From Eimeria necatrix (lineage: Eukaryota; Apicomplexa; Conoidasida; Eucoccidiorida; Eimeriidae): 64,000 bases of DNA. The notes beneath the pieces were generated by a model. It ran no database searches, had not been told where the DNA came from, and worked only from the letters and a program-made list of their open reading frames with translations. This document shows, piece by piece, positions 25,018-36,322 of this stretch. The stretch lies in NCBI RefSeq assembly GCF_000499385.1, contig NW_013654880.1:10001-74000 (forward strand). The letters are read 5' to 3'. Position 1 is the stretch's first letter. Each line of letters opens with the position of its first letter. Both the position numbers and the translations under genes were made by a program.

Positions 25018-25185
25018 AAGCGTGCACCTGTCTATGACGCTGGTCTTGCCGGACTGGGCGTCGCCCACGAAAACAATCTTCTGGCGAAAGGCCGGCAGCG
25101 CCGCCATAAGGCGGGCGTCTGCGAAAGTGTCGGGCAGAAATTTCTTTCGGACTTTCCACATTTGCTGCTGGCAGCAAACTTGCAT
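23036..25185 (-). CDS. Atypical Rab/Ras-like small GTPase
   Basis: Four exons. In 25185-25028, residues about 35-52 read KIVFVGDAQSGKTSVIDR, a P-loop GxxxxGKT/S. In 24601-24472, YIFARFNPHTEPTW is the switch I region and VNVELWDTPRG the switch II strand. In 24183-about 23872, FWRGTRALVVCVDG is followed by VVCLLLTKAD (G4) and AAVSAKTS (G5). In 23265-23036, DKDDFLKQLLHALVVQDQKL leads to a stop. The exon 1 to 2 junction (phase 2) and exon 2 to 3 junction (phase 0) fit; the last donor is unresolved. Three features depart from ordinary Rabs: WDTPRG replaces WDTAGQ, so the catalytic Gln is absent; G4 is TKAD rather than NKxD; and there is no visible C-terminal Cys prenylation motif. Other ATGs (25161) could be the start. 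Family membership is clear; subfamily is not. Confidence 0.78.
23390..23705. repeat. 21-bp minisatellite (GGCTCCCTTGCAGCAGCAGAA)n
   Basis: About 14 units of 21 bases, with variants (AGGAAGCCCGCTTGCAGCAGC, AAGCCCCGTTGCAGCAGCAG), keep reading frame on both strands. The array sits in the last intron of the small GTPase gene, between the exons ending at about 23872 and beginning at 23265. Confidence 0.92.
24952..25017 (+). repeat. (CTG)n tract of about 20 units
   Basis: One of the longer uninterrupted CTG/CAG tracts. It is on the antisense side of GTPase intron 1 and starts 10 bases from the 5' splice site at 25028. Confidence 0.95.
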
Positions 25186-26024
25186 CTGCAGCAGCTGCAG
25201 CAGCTGCAGCAAAGTTCAAGTTCGAAGTTCTTAGCAGGCTGCTGCAGCGCCTCTGCTGCCTTCTACGGCCCGCAGAGCCCAGAGCTGCGCGCAGCAGCGC
25301 CGCCTCGCCCGCAGCTTCCTGCAGTCAGTTCAACTCAACGCCGCGGCTGCGGGGGCCTTTTCTTAAGGGCCACTTCCCGCGGCGCTGCTAGTTTATGGCC
25401 AGTAAATCCTAGTCAGTAAAGCTTTTTAAAAGTGCTGGAGTTTTGCTTAGCTGCGGGCTGTCGCCTTTCACGGCCAGCCGCGCCTTCCGCGCCGCTCCGC
25501 GGCGGACAGAACCCGCAGGGAGGGCCGCTTTGCGCGGAAGCGAAGGGGCAAATGCCGCACTCAAGGCGGCATTAAATCATTTTCAGATTGTTGTCGTTAT
25601 TTGGAGCGTTTTAAATGGTGTTCTACGTGCTATTCTGTTAGTTGGAGCGGGGTTGCAACGGCGAGGTCACTTGCTACGCAAGGCGCAGGGGCCCGTCGGC
25701 GGCCTGGGCCGCCGTGCCACCATAACTTTGAATTGGCTTTATTATTTTGAATTAAAAAGAAATAAACAACAACAAAATGCAATTGAAAACAAATAACGCG
25801 CGAAATTTGGGGGAGCGGCCGGAGCTTCCTTCAGATCCACGGCCATGCTGCTTCCGCTGTGTCTTGCAAGGAACTACGCGAGGTGTCTAGACACCTCAAT
25901 TCTTGCACAGATTTTGCACAAAATGAGCGTCACTTTAACAATTCTTCTTCCCAGCGAAGTGTTGACTTTTTTGCATTTTTCCACTGAGCACAACTTCTTT
26001 CTAGATGTTTGTTGAGTTTCATTT
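25186..26024. other. No convincing gene
   Basis: 5' flank of the GTPase gene, then unique sequence of mixed composition without CAG tracts after 25220. A plus-strand open frame at 25443-25796 lacks any recognisable domain. 25800-26020 is the likely 3' flank of the minus-strand frame ending at 26025. Confidence 0.4.
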
Positions 26025-27711
26025 CTAAGCCGGCAGGAGTGTTTCTCGCTTCACTCCCTGCATTAATTCAATGGAAGATTCCTTTGAATCGGGTGCAGGT
26101 CCGACCGAGCTGTACATCCTCAGGCAGCTCTCCGCGTACAAAGATGTAATGTCCCATTGCTTTCCTTTTGAAATACTTGGCAGTTTAGCGAAACTGCAAA
26201 GCAGGAACTGATCCGGCGCCTCCACGCAGAAGTTTACCTCCTCAGGAAACGCGTAGAGGTGCGTTGAACTCAACAAGTCGTTTCCAAGCTTTCTGCCAGT
26301 TTCCCGCCTCCGGCAGCAACTCGAGAGGGCCCCTGCGCACCCACAGTGCGCTGCAGTGGCGCGTGCTGCCCCCCCAGTACTCCCCCAATGCCCGAGGCCC
26401 CTGGGGGGCCCCTTGGGGCCCCTAAGCCGCGAGGCGGGCCAAACTGCTGGCCCAGCTGCAGCGCTGCAGCAGCTTGCTGCTGGAGGCCGCCCCAAGCGTC
26501 CGCTGAAGCTCCAGATTCCGCCTGCAGCAGCAATGAAGTACTTGGGGCCTCCTGGGGACTTCTCTTCTGCCTCAGTGCGCAGCTCCAGAGGGCCAACTCC
26601 AGCAGCAACTGGCCAACTCAAAGCTGCACTGCTGAAGACTGGGGGCCCCCTCAGGCACCCAGTTCCCGTCAGTCTCGGCCAGCTGGCCAATCTAGGCCTT
26701 ACGGCTGGCAGCAGCAGGGGCCCCATGCCCCTCAGCAGCAGCAGGGGCCCCATGCCCCTCAGCGGCAGCAGGGGCCCCATGCCCCTCAGCAGCAGCAGGG
26801 GCCCCATGCCCTGCAGCAGCAGCAGCAGGGGCCCCATGCCCTGCAGCAGCAGCAGCAGCAGGGGCCCCACGCCCTGCAGCAGCAGCAGAGGGGGCCCCAT
26901 GCCCTGCAGCAGCAGCAGCAGCAGGGGCCCCATGCCCTGCAGCAGCAGCAGCAGGGGCCCCACGCCCTGCAGCAGCAGCAGCAGCAGGGGCCCCATGCCC
27001 TGCAGCAGCAGCTTCGCAGCCGGAGGGGGCCTCGGGGGCCCCAGCTGTTCAAAGCGCAGCTGTGGGGCCCTTCGCCCCCAGGCCTTCCCTGGGGTGGCCA
27101 GCGGCCTCAGCGCAACGCCGCGGGCTGCCGCGGGCCCGCAGCGCCCACTGCAGCAGCAGCAGCTGCTGCTGCTGCAGCAGCGGCAGCAGCCGGCCCCGCG
27201 TGCTGCAGCAGGCCGCTCTGCATGCAGTCTGGGGGCCCCCGCTGCGCTGCGGACGAAGGCGGGGCCCCCCGCAGGCCCTGAGGCGGCCTTTCCCGCAGAG
27301 TCGCCGCAGCGGACTCCGCGGCTTGCGCTGGAGGCCTTCAAGTTTGAAGTGCGGAGAAGCTGCTGCAGCAGCAGCAGCAGCAGCAGAAGGGCAGAAGAGC
27401 CTTTGCTGCTGAGCTCGGGCTCGACCTGCAGCTCCCTGGCCTCGAGGAGGCGGCCCTGGACAGGCCTGTAGCAGCACGCGGCTGCTGCTGCTGCATGCAG
27501 CCGAACTGCTGCTGCATGCAGCCGAGCTGCTGCTGCATGCAGCCAGCAGCTGGCGGGCCGTTTGCTGCTGCAGTGCTGCACTGCATGCGCAGCCAGCCGC
27601 GGAGGCTCTCGCGTTTGCCTGCTGCTGGCTGTCTCGGAGGATCGTGCAGCTTCTGCGGCGCTGCTGGGCAGTTAGTGGCTGCAAAAAGCTAAAATGTGTC
27701 TCGAACTGCAT
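26025..27711 (-). CDS. Hypothetical protein over a GGGGCCCC/CAG minisatellite (doubtful)
   Basis: A plausible C-terminal exon at about 26290-26025 is free of repeats, normal in composition and ends in a stop (LYAFPEEVNFCVEAPDQFLL, then SISKGKQWDITSLYAESCLR). A plausible 5' exon starts at the ATG at 27711 (MQFETHFSFLQPLTAQQRRR). A third block lies at 26608-26270 (GLGAPRGPPGASGIGGVLGG). The middle is a minisatellite open in several frames on both strands, so strand and exon chain are not proven. No family is recognised. Confidence 0.3.
26708..27012. repeat. GGGGCCCCATGCCCTGCAGCAGCAG minisatellite
   Basis: About ten tandem units of 27 to 33 bases, each a GGGGCCCC palindrome, the ATGCCCT (or ACGCCCT) link and a variable number of CAG triplets. 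Unit length changes only by whole CAG triplets, so every frame stays open. Confidence 0.95.
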
Positions 27712-28911
27712 TTATAACTGGCTATAAGACTTGCTTTTCAGAGATAGTGGCTTAGTTAGTGGGGAGTGTGGGAGTCTGCTGCAGCTGCGCAGGCGTGGAA
27801 AGCAGCAGCAGCAGACAGGAGGCCGCGCCGCAGGGCGAAAACTGCGGCCTTGAGGCCTTCAACAAATTCTAAACAGTGAATTGAAATGCAGAGAATTAAA
27901 AGTGTTTGCGCAAATGCTGCAGCAAACTGCACGAGCCCTTCTGGGTCTTGCGCGGCGTTGTGTAGAGTGGCACGTGCTGCAGGCCGGGTGGACCACTGGT
28001 CACGCGCCCGCGGCAAGTAAGCACTTGTGATATTTCTTGAAGACTCAACAGCTTAACTGCAAAGAGTTAATTCCTTTACAAACTGAAGAAGGCAAAAGTG
28101 TGAAGGCAGAGGGCCCCTGTGGCCGTCGCTCACGCCGAGCACAGCCCCAGCGGGCACCCCCTTCAGCGGGTCGATTGTGGCAGCAGCACTGCGTTGCTTC
28201 AAAAGAGAACCTTCTCGTCTTTTTGGTTTTTAAGGTTTAAAGCAAAGGTATTTGGCAGCTTTCTAGGGGCCCGAGTTGGTCTCTTTGGGCTTTTCGCTGG
28301 CGAAGTGCGTCTTGTTCACTTTGTCTGGCAGTCCGTGCACGGGGCACTGAGACTGCTGCGTTCATCTCCGTGCGCCTTTTTATGCTTTATTGCGCTGAGA
28401 CCCCTTTATTAGGTTTCTTTCTTGTCGTTTTTGTGCAAAAGGAGCCGCGAATTGGCAGCAGCTCTTGCCGTTCTTTTTCTCGGCGCGCCGCGCTTCCTCC
28501 CGGCAGCAGGCTCGACTCGCGGCGCACTCCGCACGCTTCCCCCGCTGTCTCGCGATTTCCTCTTTGAATTACTTTTAATTTCAAGAAAGAAGTCCAAAAG
28601 GAAGGCTGGGCCCCCCGGCTTTCGGTCTTAGTTTATTTTTCGTGCGTCCGCGCCGCACGGCCGGCCTCCTGCTTTTTCGGGCGTGTGTTGTTTCGGTCTT
28701 CGCCTTTTTCCGCGACTCCGGGGCTTCGCGAGCAGCAGCAAGCAGCGCTTCGAGGGGCCGGCCTCTCCTCGCAGCAGCGGCGGGCAGCAGCAGCGGGCAG
28801 CAGCAGCTGGCAGCAGCAGCGGGCAGCAGCAGCTGCCAGCAGCAGCAGGCAGCAGCAGCAGGCCCCGAGGGGGCTTCGAGTTATGCGAATTGGCCGCAGT
28901 CTCGCTGCGCG
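27712..28911. other. Intergenic, 5' flank of the membrane-protein gene
   Basis: Mostly unique sequence, unusual for this window. Small frames at 28016-27756 (minus) and 28422-28631 (plus) have no domain. 28770-28860 is a CAG-rich GGGCAGCAGCAGC mosaic just before the ATG at 28912 and is open in frame with it, so an upstream start cannot be excluded. A GACCACTGGTC palindrome lies at 27991-28001. Confidence 0.4.
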
Positions 28912-28989
28912 ATGGGGCGTCAGCGGGGCCTATTTTTGTTGGCCGCGGCGGCCGTGGCCTGCGGCGGAGCCCTCGCCCCCGCGGGCCCC

Positions 28990-29024
<35 letters not shown>

Positions 29025-29812
29025 AGCAGGCAGCAGCTCCCTGGGGGAGCTCTCTGTGCGCGAACTCGCCAAACGCCTCTCAGTCACTGCTGACGAACAG
29101 ACCCTCAGCAAATGGCAGGCCGAAGTGGACAAAGCCGTCGCCGACTTCCAGGCGGAGCAGCGCCGCGGCTACCCCTGCGTGCCCACGCGTCCGTGCTGCG
29201 CTTTGCTGCTGCTCTTTGCTGCTGCTCTTTGCTGCTGCGCTTTGCTGCTGCTCTTTGCTGCTGCGCTTTGCTGCTGCTCTTTGCTGCTGCGCTTTGCTGC
29301 TGCTCTTTGCTGCCGCTGCTTACGGCTGCTCTTTGCTGCTGCGCTTTGCTGCTGCTCTTGGCTGCTGCTCTTGGCTGCTGCTGTTTGCTGCCGCTGTTTG
29401 CTGCTGCTCTTGGCTGCTGCTCTTGGCTGCTGCTCTTTGCTGCTGCTCTTTGCTGCTGCTCTTTGCTGCTGCTCTTTGCTGCTGTTCTTTGCTGCTGCTC
29501 TTTGCTGCTGCTCTTTGCTGCTGCTCTTTGCTGCTGCTCTTTGCTGCTGCTCTTTGCTGCGGAGTGCAGCAGAAGCTTAGCTGCGGAGGCGTTTAAGGGG
29601 GCTGGTTTTGCTGCTGCGCATTCTGCTGCAGGCCAGTCGCTGCACTCCTCCGCCTTCTTCTCTCTCCAGGAATTCCCCGGCGAAGAATTTCAATTCTTAA
29701 AAGCCCTCTCGCCGCAGGTCTTCGAACTCCAGGCCAACAGCAGACACGCCAAACACGTCGTCGACGCAGATGTCTTCTTCAGGGAGGCGCAAGTCGTGGA
29801 AGGTGAGCCGAA

Positions 29813-29883
<71 letters not shown>

Positions 29884-30407
29884 AGCATCTCACACGGGGC
29901 GCTTTTAACTGGCCAAGTGCTTATGAGGGAAGCTCACTCAGTGCAATATCTCTATACATTTGGCTTGCCGCTTTGAAGTCGGCCAACAGCAAGTGCTGTT
30001 CCTTCAGCAGCAGCTGCTAGCAGCAGCTGCTGTTTGCTGCTTCTGGCACTTTGAGTTTTGCTGCTTCTTGAATTGAAAGCTTTACTGATTGAGAATAGGT
30101 GTTTGGTTTAACACAAAAATATGCATTTAATTAAAAAGATAATGAAAGTTAACTGGAGTTTTGCTGCTGCCTGCAGACCCGCTGAAAGACGCAAACGGAA
30201 TGGTGGAGAAGGTGGAGCTGCTGCTGTCGCGGCTGAAGGCTGTGGGGCCGAAGCTGCGGGCCGACGTGGACGCCATGGCTGCGAAGTCTGCAAAGACTTT
30301 GGAGTTTTTGAAGCAAGGAGTTGCTGCTGAGGACCTGAAGCTTCTCGAGAGCTTCGAAAGCAAGGCCACGGCAGAGCTCGAGGCGGCAAAGAAGGTGAGA
30401 GCCCTTT

Positions 30408-30438
<31 letters not shown>

Positions 30439-30571
30439 CGCAGCGCCGCGGTGCCGCTGCTGCAGCAGCTGCTGCTGCTGAGCGCCGCAGCAGCGCCGCT
30501 GCGGAGGCGCCGCCGCGGCCCCCCGCCGCGCCCCTCCCGACCCGCCTAGCCCGCCCCAAAACCGCCGCTGC

Positions 30572-30614
<43 letters not shown>

Positions 30615-32240
30615 TGTGCTGCAGATGGTGACGCAGATGCAGCAGGCGGACGCGTCCGTGGTGAAGGAAACGGCGGAGGCGGCGCGGCTGCTGGCCGTGG
30701 CCTTCCACATGCTGGAGGCGATGGGGCCGGAGGCCAACGGGGCGCGGAAGAAGCTGCGGACTCTGGAGCTGCAGTTCAGCCACCACGTGGCCAGCAGCGG
30801 GGCGGAGCTGCAGTCCGCAGTGCAGCACATGCGGCGGGCCGAGGAGCAGCTGGGGGCCCTCAGCAGGGCCTTTCAGGAGGGCATGGAGGAGCTGCGGGAC
30901 AACAAGGCGGCCCTGGAGATAGTGCATGCAGCGCAGCAGACAGTGGCGAAGTTTGGGTCGGTTTTGGGGCAGCTGGGGGCCCCGGGGGCCGCGGCGAAGC
31001 AGCTGCTGGTTGCTGCTGCAGCAGCAGACGCGCGCGGCGACGCGGCGGCGCTGCAGCAGCTGCTGCTGCTCGCCGAAGACGAGACGCAGAAGGTCCAGGA
31101 TGTCGAAGAGGCCTGCCACGGCTACCTCGCGGACTTGACGCTGCGCGCGCAGGCGCTGGAGTCCACAGCTGCTGCAGCAAAGAGCGAAAAGCTGAAGGCC
31201 AGGATAGCAGCAGCAGCGCAGACGCTGCGGGGCCGCCGGCAGCAGCTGGAGGCCTCGCTGGCCCAGAAGGCTGCAGCAGCAAGGGAAGCTGCTGCTGCTG
31301 CCAGGGGCGACTTGGCGCAGCTGATTGCCCAGCGCCTCGACCAACTCCAAAGTGCTGCCAGCGACGCAGAGGCCTGGGGCCGCCAAGCAGCGCAGCAGCA
31401 AGCTGCGCTCAGCTCCAAGATGAAGTCCTACGAGGAGCAAGTTGCTGCTGCGCAGGCTGCAGCAGAACAGTTCAAGAAGCGGCTGCTGGAGGACATCGAG
31501 GAGGCCCAGAACAAGGTGACCAGTGGTCACGTCGAGTGGGCCGCCCTCGAGGCCCAGTACTCCCTCAGCTCCCGCCAGGGCGCCTTCCACCGCCTGCTGC
31601 AGCAAGTCGAAGCAGCAAAGAGCAGCGCAGCAGCAATGCTGCGCAGCGCCGAGCAGCAGGCCGCCAGCTTCTACGCAGCAGCAGACCAGCAGCAGCAGGA
31701 ACTCGAGAAGCTGGAGAAGCTCGCGCGGGACCTTGCTGCGGCTTCGAAGGCGCAGCAGGAGCGGCTGCTGCTCAGCAAAAAGCCCGGAGACGAAGCAGCA
31801 GCAGCAGAAGCAGCAGAAGCAGCGCAGCGGGCCTCCAGGGGCCTCCAAGTGGCAGCAACTCTCGCCAGCCACGCCAGCAACGCGCAGCAGCAAGCAGCAG
31901 ACATGAAGGCAGCAATGGGGGAGCTGAAGGCCCGGCTGGAGAAGCGGCTGAAGGCCCAGGCGGGCTCCGAAGACCCCCACAAGGCCCAGGGGGGCCCCCA
32001 GGGGGGCCCCCACGGGCACGAGGGGCCCCTCAGCACCAAAGACGTGCTGCGCAAGTACACGGAAAGGGCCCGAGAGCACTTAGACCAGTCCGAGCAGCAC
32101 TTGGAGAGGGCCAAGGAAGTGAAGCAGCAGCTGCTGAAGGTGCGGCAAACTCTCAAGGACGAAGTGGGGGCTTTGAAGCAAGCAATGAGCCCGCAGGACA
32201 TGAAGGACCGCGTGCAGCAGATAGCCGAGGGCAAGCCCGC

Positions 32241-32290
<50 letters not shown>

Positions 32291-32869
32291 GGCTCGCAGA
32301 AACTGTGGAGAGGCGCGTGGCCCACTTGCTGGCCCTCGCAGCGGAACTGACGCGGCAAGAAGAAGCTGCTGAGAAGACGCGGCGGGAGGCGCAGCAAGCT
32401 GCCAGCAACTTGCGGCTGGCGCGGCTGCGGGCGCTGCTGCGGCACGAAGCAGCAGCAGCAGCAGCTCCTGCTGCTGAGGACGAGGAGGAGCGGCGGGCGC
32501 TGGCGGAGGCCGAGCCAGTCCCGGGCCAGGTGGCCAAGAAGGCGAAGCAGCTGCAGCAGCAGCTCGAGGCCTTCCAGCAGCAGCACGGCGGCGCTGCAGC
32601 CCGCAGCGACGTCGCCGGCCACGTGCTGCAGCAGCTTGCTGCAGTCCTCGCAGCAGCAGAACTCAAGTTCAAAGACCTGCTCGAGGTCGGCGCGCCCGCC
32701 CTCGAGGCCCACATGGCTGCTGCACAAGAAGCAGCAGAAAAACTCCACGCAGAGAGAGCAGCAGACAAGGAAGCAGGTGAGCCCCCAGCCCTTCCCGGAC
32801 CCAAGAGACCAACTCCTGCTGCTGCTGCTGCTGCTGCTAACTTTGCTGCTGCTGCTGCTGCTGCTAACT

Positions 32870-32901
<32 letters not shown>

Positions 32902-32984
32902 AACTTTGCTGCTGCTGCTAACTTTGCTGCTGCTTCTGCTGCTGCTGCTGCTACCTTCGCCGCTGCTGCTGCTGCTAACTTTGC

Positions 32985-33019
<35 letters not shown>

Positions 33020-33353
33020 ACTTTGCCGCTGCTGCCACCGCTAATGTTGCTGCTGGCTTGGGGCCGCGTGCTGCTTGCAGGGCGGGCCTCGGACCCGAAC
33101 TCAGAAGCAGCGCAAGGGTTTGCTGCCAGCGAGGCCGCGGCGCGGCAGCTGGCGGAGCTGCTGGTGTCAGTGACGGAAGAAGTGGAGGCCTGCGCGAAGC
33201 ACGTGAAGAGCACTGCGGAGGAGCTGCAGAGTTTCAAGGACCAGAGCAGCGTGGCTGCAGGCGACGCAGCCCACAGCAGCAGCAGCAGCAGCAGCAGCGC
33301 GGGCCGGGCGGGCCTGCGGGCGCAGGCCGGCGCGGCGTTGCGGCGGCTGGCAG

Positions 33354-33395
<42 letters not shown>

Positions 33396-34393
33396 GTTCC
33401 TCGATTAGTGGGCTGCTGCAGCAGGCAGACGACCTCGCGGCGCGGGCCACAGAGGCCCGCGCTGTGCTGACGGGCCGGCTGTCGCACCTGCAGTCGCTGC
33501 AGCAGATGGGGCAGCAGCCGCCGCCGCCGCTGCCGCAGGCGCAGTACCCCGCAGCAGCAGCGGGGGGCCCCACCCCCTCCCCAGGGGGGCCCCCCGGGGG
33601 GCCCCCCGCGGGCGCAGTGCCCGGGCGGGAGGGCCCCGGCAGGGGCCGCAGCGGCGAAGACAGCAGCAAAGGGGGGGGCCCCGAGGCGGAGAAGCAGCGA
33701 AAAGACAAGCTGAAGCTGTACCTGGCTGTGGGGCTGAGCAGCGGGCTGCTGCTGCTGCTGGGGCTGGTTTGCTGGGGCCTCTACGCGCACCAGCAGCAAG
33801 CCAAGAGACGCAAAAGCCTCAAGCAAGGGGCCTCCACCACAATCCAGCAGCAAACCACAGGAGAAGACGACACGGGGGGGCCCCCCAACTGCAGCCCCAC
33901 GCGGGACTTCGACGAAAACAGCCACGGGGACTCCGGCGAAGACCTGGGCAGCGAGGGGGGCCCCGACGAGGGCCCTCAGGGCCCCGAGGGCGCCGGGGGC
34001 CCCCAGGGCCCCTGGGGGCCCCTGGAGGGGGGCCCCGAGGGCCCCCTGGGCCAGCTGGGCGAGGCCGCAGTGGCTGTGGTAGTGCCGGCCGGGGAAGTGG
34101 TGCTGGGGGACCTGGAGGCGGGGAAAGTGGACACAACTGCGCGGCAGTACTTGGTAGATGAACACCACTTGGTGGCCCGAGAACTCAGCAACAGCCTCCC
34201 CCCCAGGTGCCGCACGCCGCTGGCCTACTTTGCTGCTGCAGCAGCAGCGGGGCGTTCGCCGCGCGGCGAGCCGGGGCCTTCGGGTGTACGTACACCCCGG
34301 CAGTGGGAGTCCAGACACCGCGACGAGCCCCCCGCGCCCCGCGGCCGCTCCGCCTCCCCCACCATGAACCAGCGCCGCCAGCACTACGAGCTG

Positions 34394-34425
<32 letters not shown>

Positions 34426-34528
34426 AACGCGCCGCCTCAGGGACCTCGAGAACCTCGAGGCGGCTGTCAAACTCGAGCAAGAGACCCAGGCCTCCGAGGC
34501 CTCCCGCGCCAGCTTCCCAGCCAACTAA
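28912..34528 (+). CDS. Secreted-pathway coiled-coil protein with one transmembrane segment (1405 aa)
   Basis: Complete five-exon gene: 28912-29178, 29670-29802, 30177-30394, 30625-32776, 33081-34528. All introns are GT-AG and all phases agree. Residues 1-22 (MGRQRGLFLLAAAAVACGGA) form a signal peptide. Residues about 60-1010 are Ala/Glu/Gln/Lys-rich and mostly helical with heptad spacing, for example KVELLLSRLKAVGPKLRADV. PolySer runs and a GGP/PPG linker follow. LYLAVGLSSGLLLLLGLVCW (about 1136-1158) is a single membrane span followed by the basic stop AKRRK. The cytosolic tail of about 245 residues is acidic, with Gly/Pro/Glu repeats from GGGGCCCC DNA and a Gln/Arg-rich end. The layout suits a type I surface or secretory-organelle protein. 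I recognise no named family. Confidence 0.85.
29195..29566 (+). repeat. CTTTGCTGCTGCT array filling intron 1
   Basis: About 28 units of 12 to 14 bases, such as CTTTGCTGCTGCT and CTTGGCTGCTG, start 16 bases after the donor at 29179. All units are pyrimidine-rich in the sense strand. Confidence 0.95.
32812..33050 (+). repeat. (GCT)nAACTTT array in intron 4
   Basis: Blocks of 4 to 10 GCT triplets separated by AACTTT, ACCTTC or GACTTT, nine blocks in all. They occupy most of the intron 32777-33080 of the membrane-protein gene. Confidence 0.93.
33560..34062 (+). repeat. GGGGCCCC cluster within coding sequence
   Basis: More than a dozen GGGGGCCCC/GGGGCCCC units code for GGPPGGPP before the membrane segment and for GGPQGPWGPLEGGPEGP in the cytosolic tail of the gene 28912-34528. 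Confidence 0.9.
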
Positions 34529-34550
34529 CCGACACAGGAACGCACTCCCA

Positions 34551-34762
34551 GCTAGACAGCTGGCCAGCTAGCTGGCCAGCTGGCTAGCTGGCCAGCTGGC
34601 TAGCTGGCTGGTTGGCTAGCTGGCCAGCTAGCTAGCTGGCTAGCTGGCTAGCTGGCTAGCTGGCTAGTTGGCTGGCTGGCTAGCTGGCTAGCTGGCTAGC
34701 TGGCTAGCTAGCCAGCTTCATCTAGCTATCTGGCTGGCTAGCCAGCCAGCTAGCTGAGGGCT
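34551..34762. repeat. GCTAGCTGGCTAG island right after a stop codon
   Basis: Starts 23 bases after the TAA at 34526-34528. The dominant unit is TAGCTGGC (8 bases). It must be transcribed in the 3' UTR unless polyadenylation is immediate. Confidence 0.95.
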
Positions 34763-36275
34763 TGCTGCAGGGCATCCAGGCCAGGATAGCTCTCGTGAGC
34801 AGCTAAGGGCCGGTGGCCTTTTTCTGTACAGATTCTACCCGAAGGGGACAGCGGGCAGCTAGCTGTCTAGCCATTTGTCTGGAGCTGAGCCTTGCATGCA
34901 GCAGCAGCAAACTTGCAGCACCCAGCAGCCTCGCCTGCTGCGTCTTTCCCTTTTGCTGCTGCAGAGGGCCCAGCAGGGGCCCCCTGAGTGTGGGCTTCAG
35001 ACGGGAAATTATGACACTTGTTTTGTGCCTTCTCCTCCATTTGTGAGGCAGATTGGTGGAGTTGGACTGCTGCTGCAGCAACCCTTTGGCGGCTTCGGCT
35101 GCTGGGCCTGGGCGGAGGTCTTAAGGGTTTAGGCAGCAGCAGCTGGGGCCTCCAGGGGCCCCCGGGGGGCCCCCGGGGGCCCCTTAGAGAGGCAACACTG
35201 CCTCGTAGGCGGCCCGCAGCAGCAGGGGCGTCTTGGGGCCATTTGCTGCACTCAGGGGGCCCCCGTGTGGAGCGTTGCTGCGGGGTTTCGGGGCGGGACT
35301 GGTGAGTTGCTGCAGCAGCAGGGCTGCTTAAGAGCTGCTGCGCTGCAGCAGCTGGCGGGGGCTGCTTTGCTGCTGCTGCTGGTTGGCTTTCCACGCGTTG
35401 GCTTCCCGCGAAGTGGCTGCAGCCACAGGCTGGCCTGCCTCGAGGACTTAACTGAAATTCGTTTTCCTAGTTTGTCACTAAGCCAGCCTCTTCTGCACAG
35501 CTCTCAGGGGCTGGGCTTTAGCAGCAACTCTGTGGCCAACAGCTGGGACTTTGCCTAAGAGCAAATAGCTGCATTTGATACTATTAAGGCCCTACTCACT
35601 AAGCTGGCCAATAGGCGCAGCCTCCCTTAGATGGGATTATTTGTAGCTCGAAGAGCCCCTAAACAGCAACGTGGTACCCCCGAGGGGCCCCGCGAGGGGC
35701 CCCCTAGGGGGCCCCCCAAGGGTGCCCCCAAGGGGCCCCCCAGGGGGCCCCCCAAAGGGGCCCCCGTGGCTGCAGCTGGCTGCAGCGGGGAGCTAATGGC
35801 TTTCCCCCTGTGCCTCCAGCAGCTACAGGGCTGGGGGGTCTAAGCCCAGCCCTCTTGCCCTTTTGCTGCACCTTTGCTGATAGCTCTCCGGCCTGTGGAC
35901 TTGGCGTAGAAAAGGTGACAGTCAAATATTCGATTTTTTCTAAAATTAATAGCGCATAAGCTTCTCGCGGGAGCCGCAGTGGCCTCTGCTGCCTCTCTCA
36001 GGGGCCCTTAGGGGGCCCCCTTTCAGGCACAGGGGTCCCCTTTGGAGGCCCCTCTGGGGGCCCCTTTGGGGGCCCCTTTGGGGTCCCTTTAAGGGCCCTT
36101 TTGGGGGCCGTTTAAGGGTCCCCTTGGGGGACCCCATGGGGCCCCCTTCGGGCAGCTCGCAGGCTGCACTGCCGCTTTCTGAGCTGAAGGGGCCAGCGGC
36201 AGAGAGGAAGCAAATAGAAGAACCCTTGGGGCTCCGCTTATAACTAGGAAGCTTTGGGGGTTAATCAGCAGCTGG

Positions 36276-36322
<47 letters not shown>

